DNA of 23,755 bases from Bacillota bacterium (GTDB lineage Bacteria; Bacillota; Clostridia; Peptostreptococcales; Anaerovoracaceae): the NCBI GenBank assembly GCA_017619985.1, contig JAFZRG010000260.1:1-23755 (forward strand), written 5' to 3'. The notes under the pieces are model-generated. The model was not told where the DNA came from, made no database searches, and saw only the letters and a program-made list of their open reading frames with translations. Every line of letters starts with the position of its first letter. Within the stretch, counting starts at the first letter, position 1. This document shows, piece by piece, positions 23,104-23,755 of the stretch. The translations under genes were made by a program, and so were the position numbers.

Positions 23104-23755
23104 TTAAGACCTCGTGCGGTAGACTTCGAGCACGCTCTTGACCTGCTTCATGCGGGCCATGACCTTGACGATGTCGCCGGTGTTGGCGATGGAGAGTGTC
23201 AGGTCCATAGTGCAGATATTCTCCTTGTCCTTCTTGAGGGTGAGCCCGTTGATGTTGATGTCCATATCCACGCAGACCTTGGAAACGTCGGAGAACAGAC
23301 CCTTGCGGTCTTCCGCGACGATGGTGATGTCCGCGTCGAAGTTCTGGCCGCTGTCGTCGTCATCCCAGGACACGTCGATCAGGCGGAGCTTTTCCACCTC
23401 GGGCAGCGCGCGGATGTTCGTACAGTCCATACGGTGGATGGAAACGCCTCTGCCTTTCGTCGTGTATCCGACGATCGCGTCACCGGGAACGGGGCTGCAG
23501 CACTTGGCGAAGTGGATCATCAGATCGCTCACGCCCTTCACGCTGACGCCTCTCGTCCGCTCGGCCCTCTTTTCCTTCTTCAGGGCCTGCGCGAGCTTTT
23601 TAGCCTCTTCCTGAGCCTTTTTCCTCGCCTCTTCTTCGGCCTTTGCCGCTTCCGTCGCCGCGTCTTCCTTCGCCTTGAGCGCCGCGGCTTTTTCGGTCAC
23701 GGACGCGCTGGCTTCCTTCTTCAGGAACTGGCGGATCTTGCTCTTGGCGGAGTTC
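23104..23755 (-). CDS. relA: RSH family (p)ppGpp synthetase/hydrolase, C-terminal part (cut by window edge)
   Basis: The last 216 codons of a long RelA/SpoT-type enzyme; the hydrolase and synthetase domains are outside the window. The visible start NSAKSKIRQFLKK is the end of the TGS domain. It is followed by about 56 residues very rich in Ala, Lys and Glu. Then comes the zinc-finger/RIS domain (VKGVSDLMIHFAKCCSPVPGD, KGRGVSIHRMDC, with CC, His and Cys conserved) and finally an ACT domain beginning ITIVAEDRKGLFSDV and ending VLEVYRTRS. In B. subtilis RelA the segment between TGS and the zinc finger is about twice as long and forms the helical domain. An internal Met could be misread as a start, but the frame is open to the window edge. 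Confidence 0.92.
   Translation of the reverse strand, partial: NSAKSKIRQFLKKEASASVTEKAAALKAKEDAATEAAKAEEEARKKAQEEAKKLAQALKKEKRAERTRGVSVKGVSDLMIHFAKCCSPVPGDAIVGYTTKGRGVSIHRMDCTNIRALPEVEKLRLIDVSWDDDDSGQNFDADITIVAEDRKGLFSDVSKVCVDMDININGLTLKKDKENICTMDLTLSIANTGDIVKVMARMKQVKSVLEVYRTRS

Overview
This 23.8 kb, visibly GC-rich window looks like a chromosomal housekeeping segment from a Clostridia-type Firmicute. The gene orders point there: RSH/relA - MBL hydrolase - hemZ - hisS - aspS, nadD/yqeK - rsfS - leuS, ylbF - M24 peptidase - efp, and Asp23 - nusB - xseA. RNase J, a YlbF-family protein, HemZ and YqeK support the same reading. I cannot place it below class level. All 24 recognisable genes are on the minus strand, so transcription runs from high to low coordinates. 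The first and last genes (xseA and the RSH gene) are cut by the window edges.

Layout in order of transcription. (1) 23755-10470 is one closely packed train of twelve genes. It holds the 3' part of an RSH (p)ppGpp synthetase/hydrolase, an MBL hydrolase, hemZ, hisS, aspS, a NadD-YqeK fusion, rsfS, leuS, rnj (RNase J), a ylbF-like gene, an M24 aminopeptidase and efp. The largest gap is 33 bp, several genes overlap, and the train ends at a strong intrinsic terminator (10403-10431). It brings together stringent response, tRNA charging, NAD synthesis, ribosome hibernation, mRNA decay and EF-P. (2) 10374-7172 is a looser accessory string: an unrecognised, AT-richer membrane protein gene, a GNAT acetyltransferase, a nitroreductase, a 96-residue unknown, an esterase and a DIP1984-family protein. 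(3) 7171-6936 is a 236 bp intergenic stretch of stacked hairpins, including a perfect tRNA T-arm look-alike with no matching acceptor stem. (4) 6935-2129 carries mltG (endolytic murein transglycosylase), a 1002-residue FtsX/MacB-type permease and its ATPase, ending in a terminator at 2078-2114. (5) That terminator overlaps a near-consensus sigma-A promoter (2069-2097), which drives Asp23/Gls24 - nusB - a TsaD-like paralogue - xseA (2027 to the left edge).

No CRISPR array, insertion sequence, phage gene, rRNA or convincing tRNA was seen, and no stretch over 300 bp lacks a gene. The points most worth a second look are the RSH protein whose helical domain seems to be replaced by a short Ala/Lys/Glu-rich helix, the terminator-promoter overlap, the hairpin-rich intergenic region, the TsaD-like paralogue, the NadD-YqeK fusion, and the mltG-linked giant permease. 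I did not find a clearly new multi-gene system.
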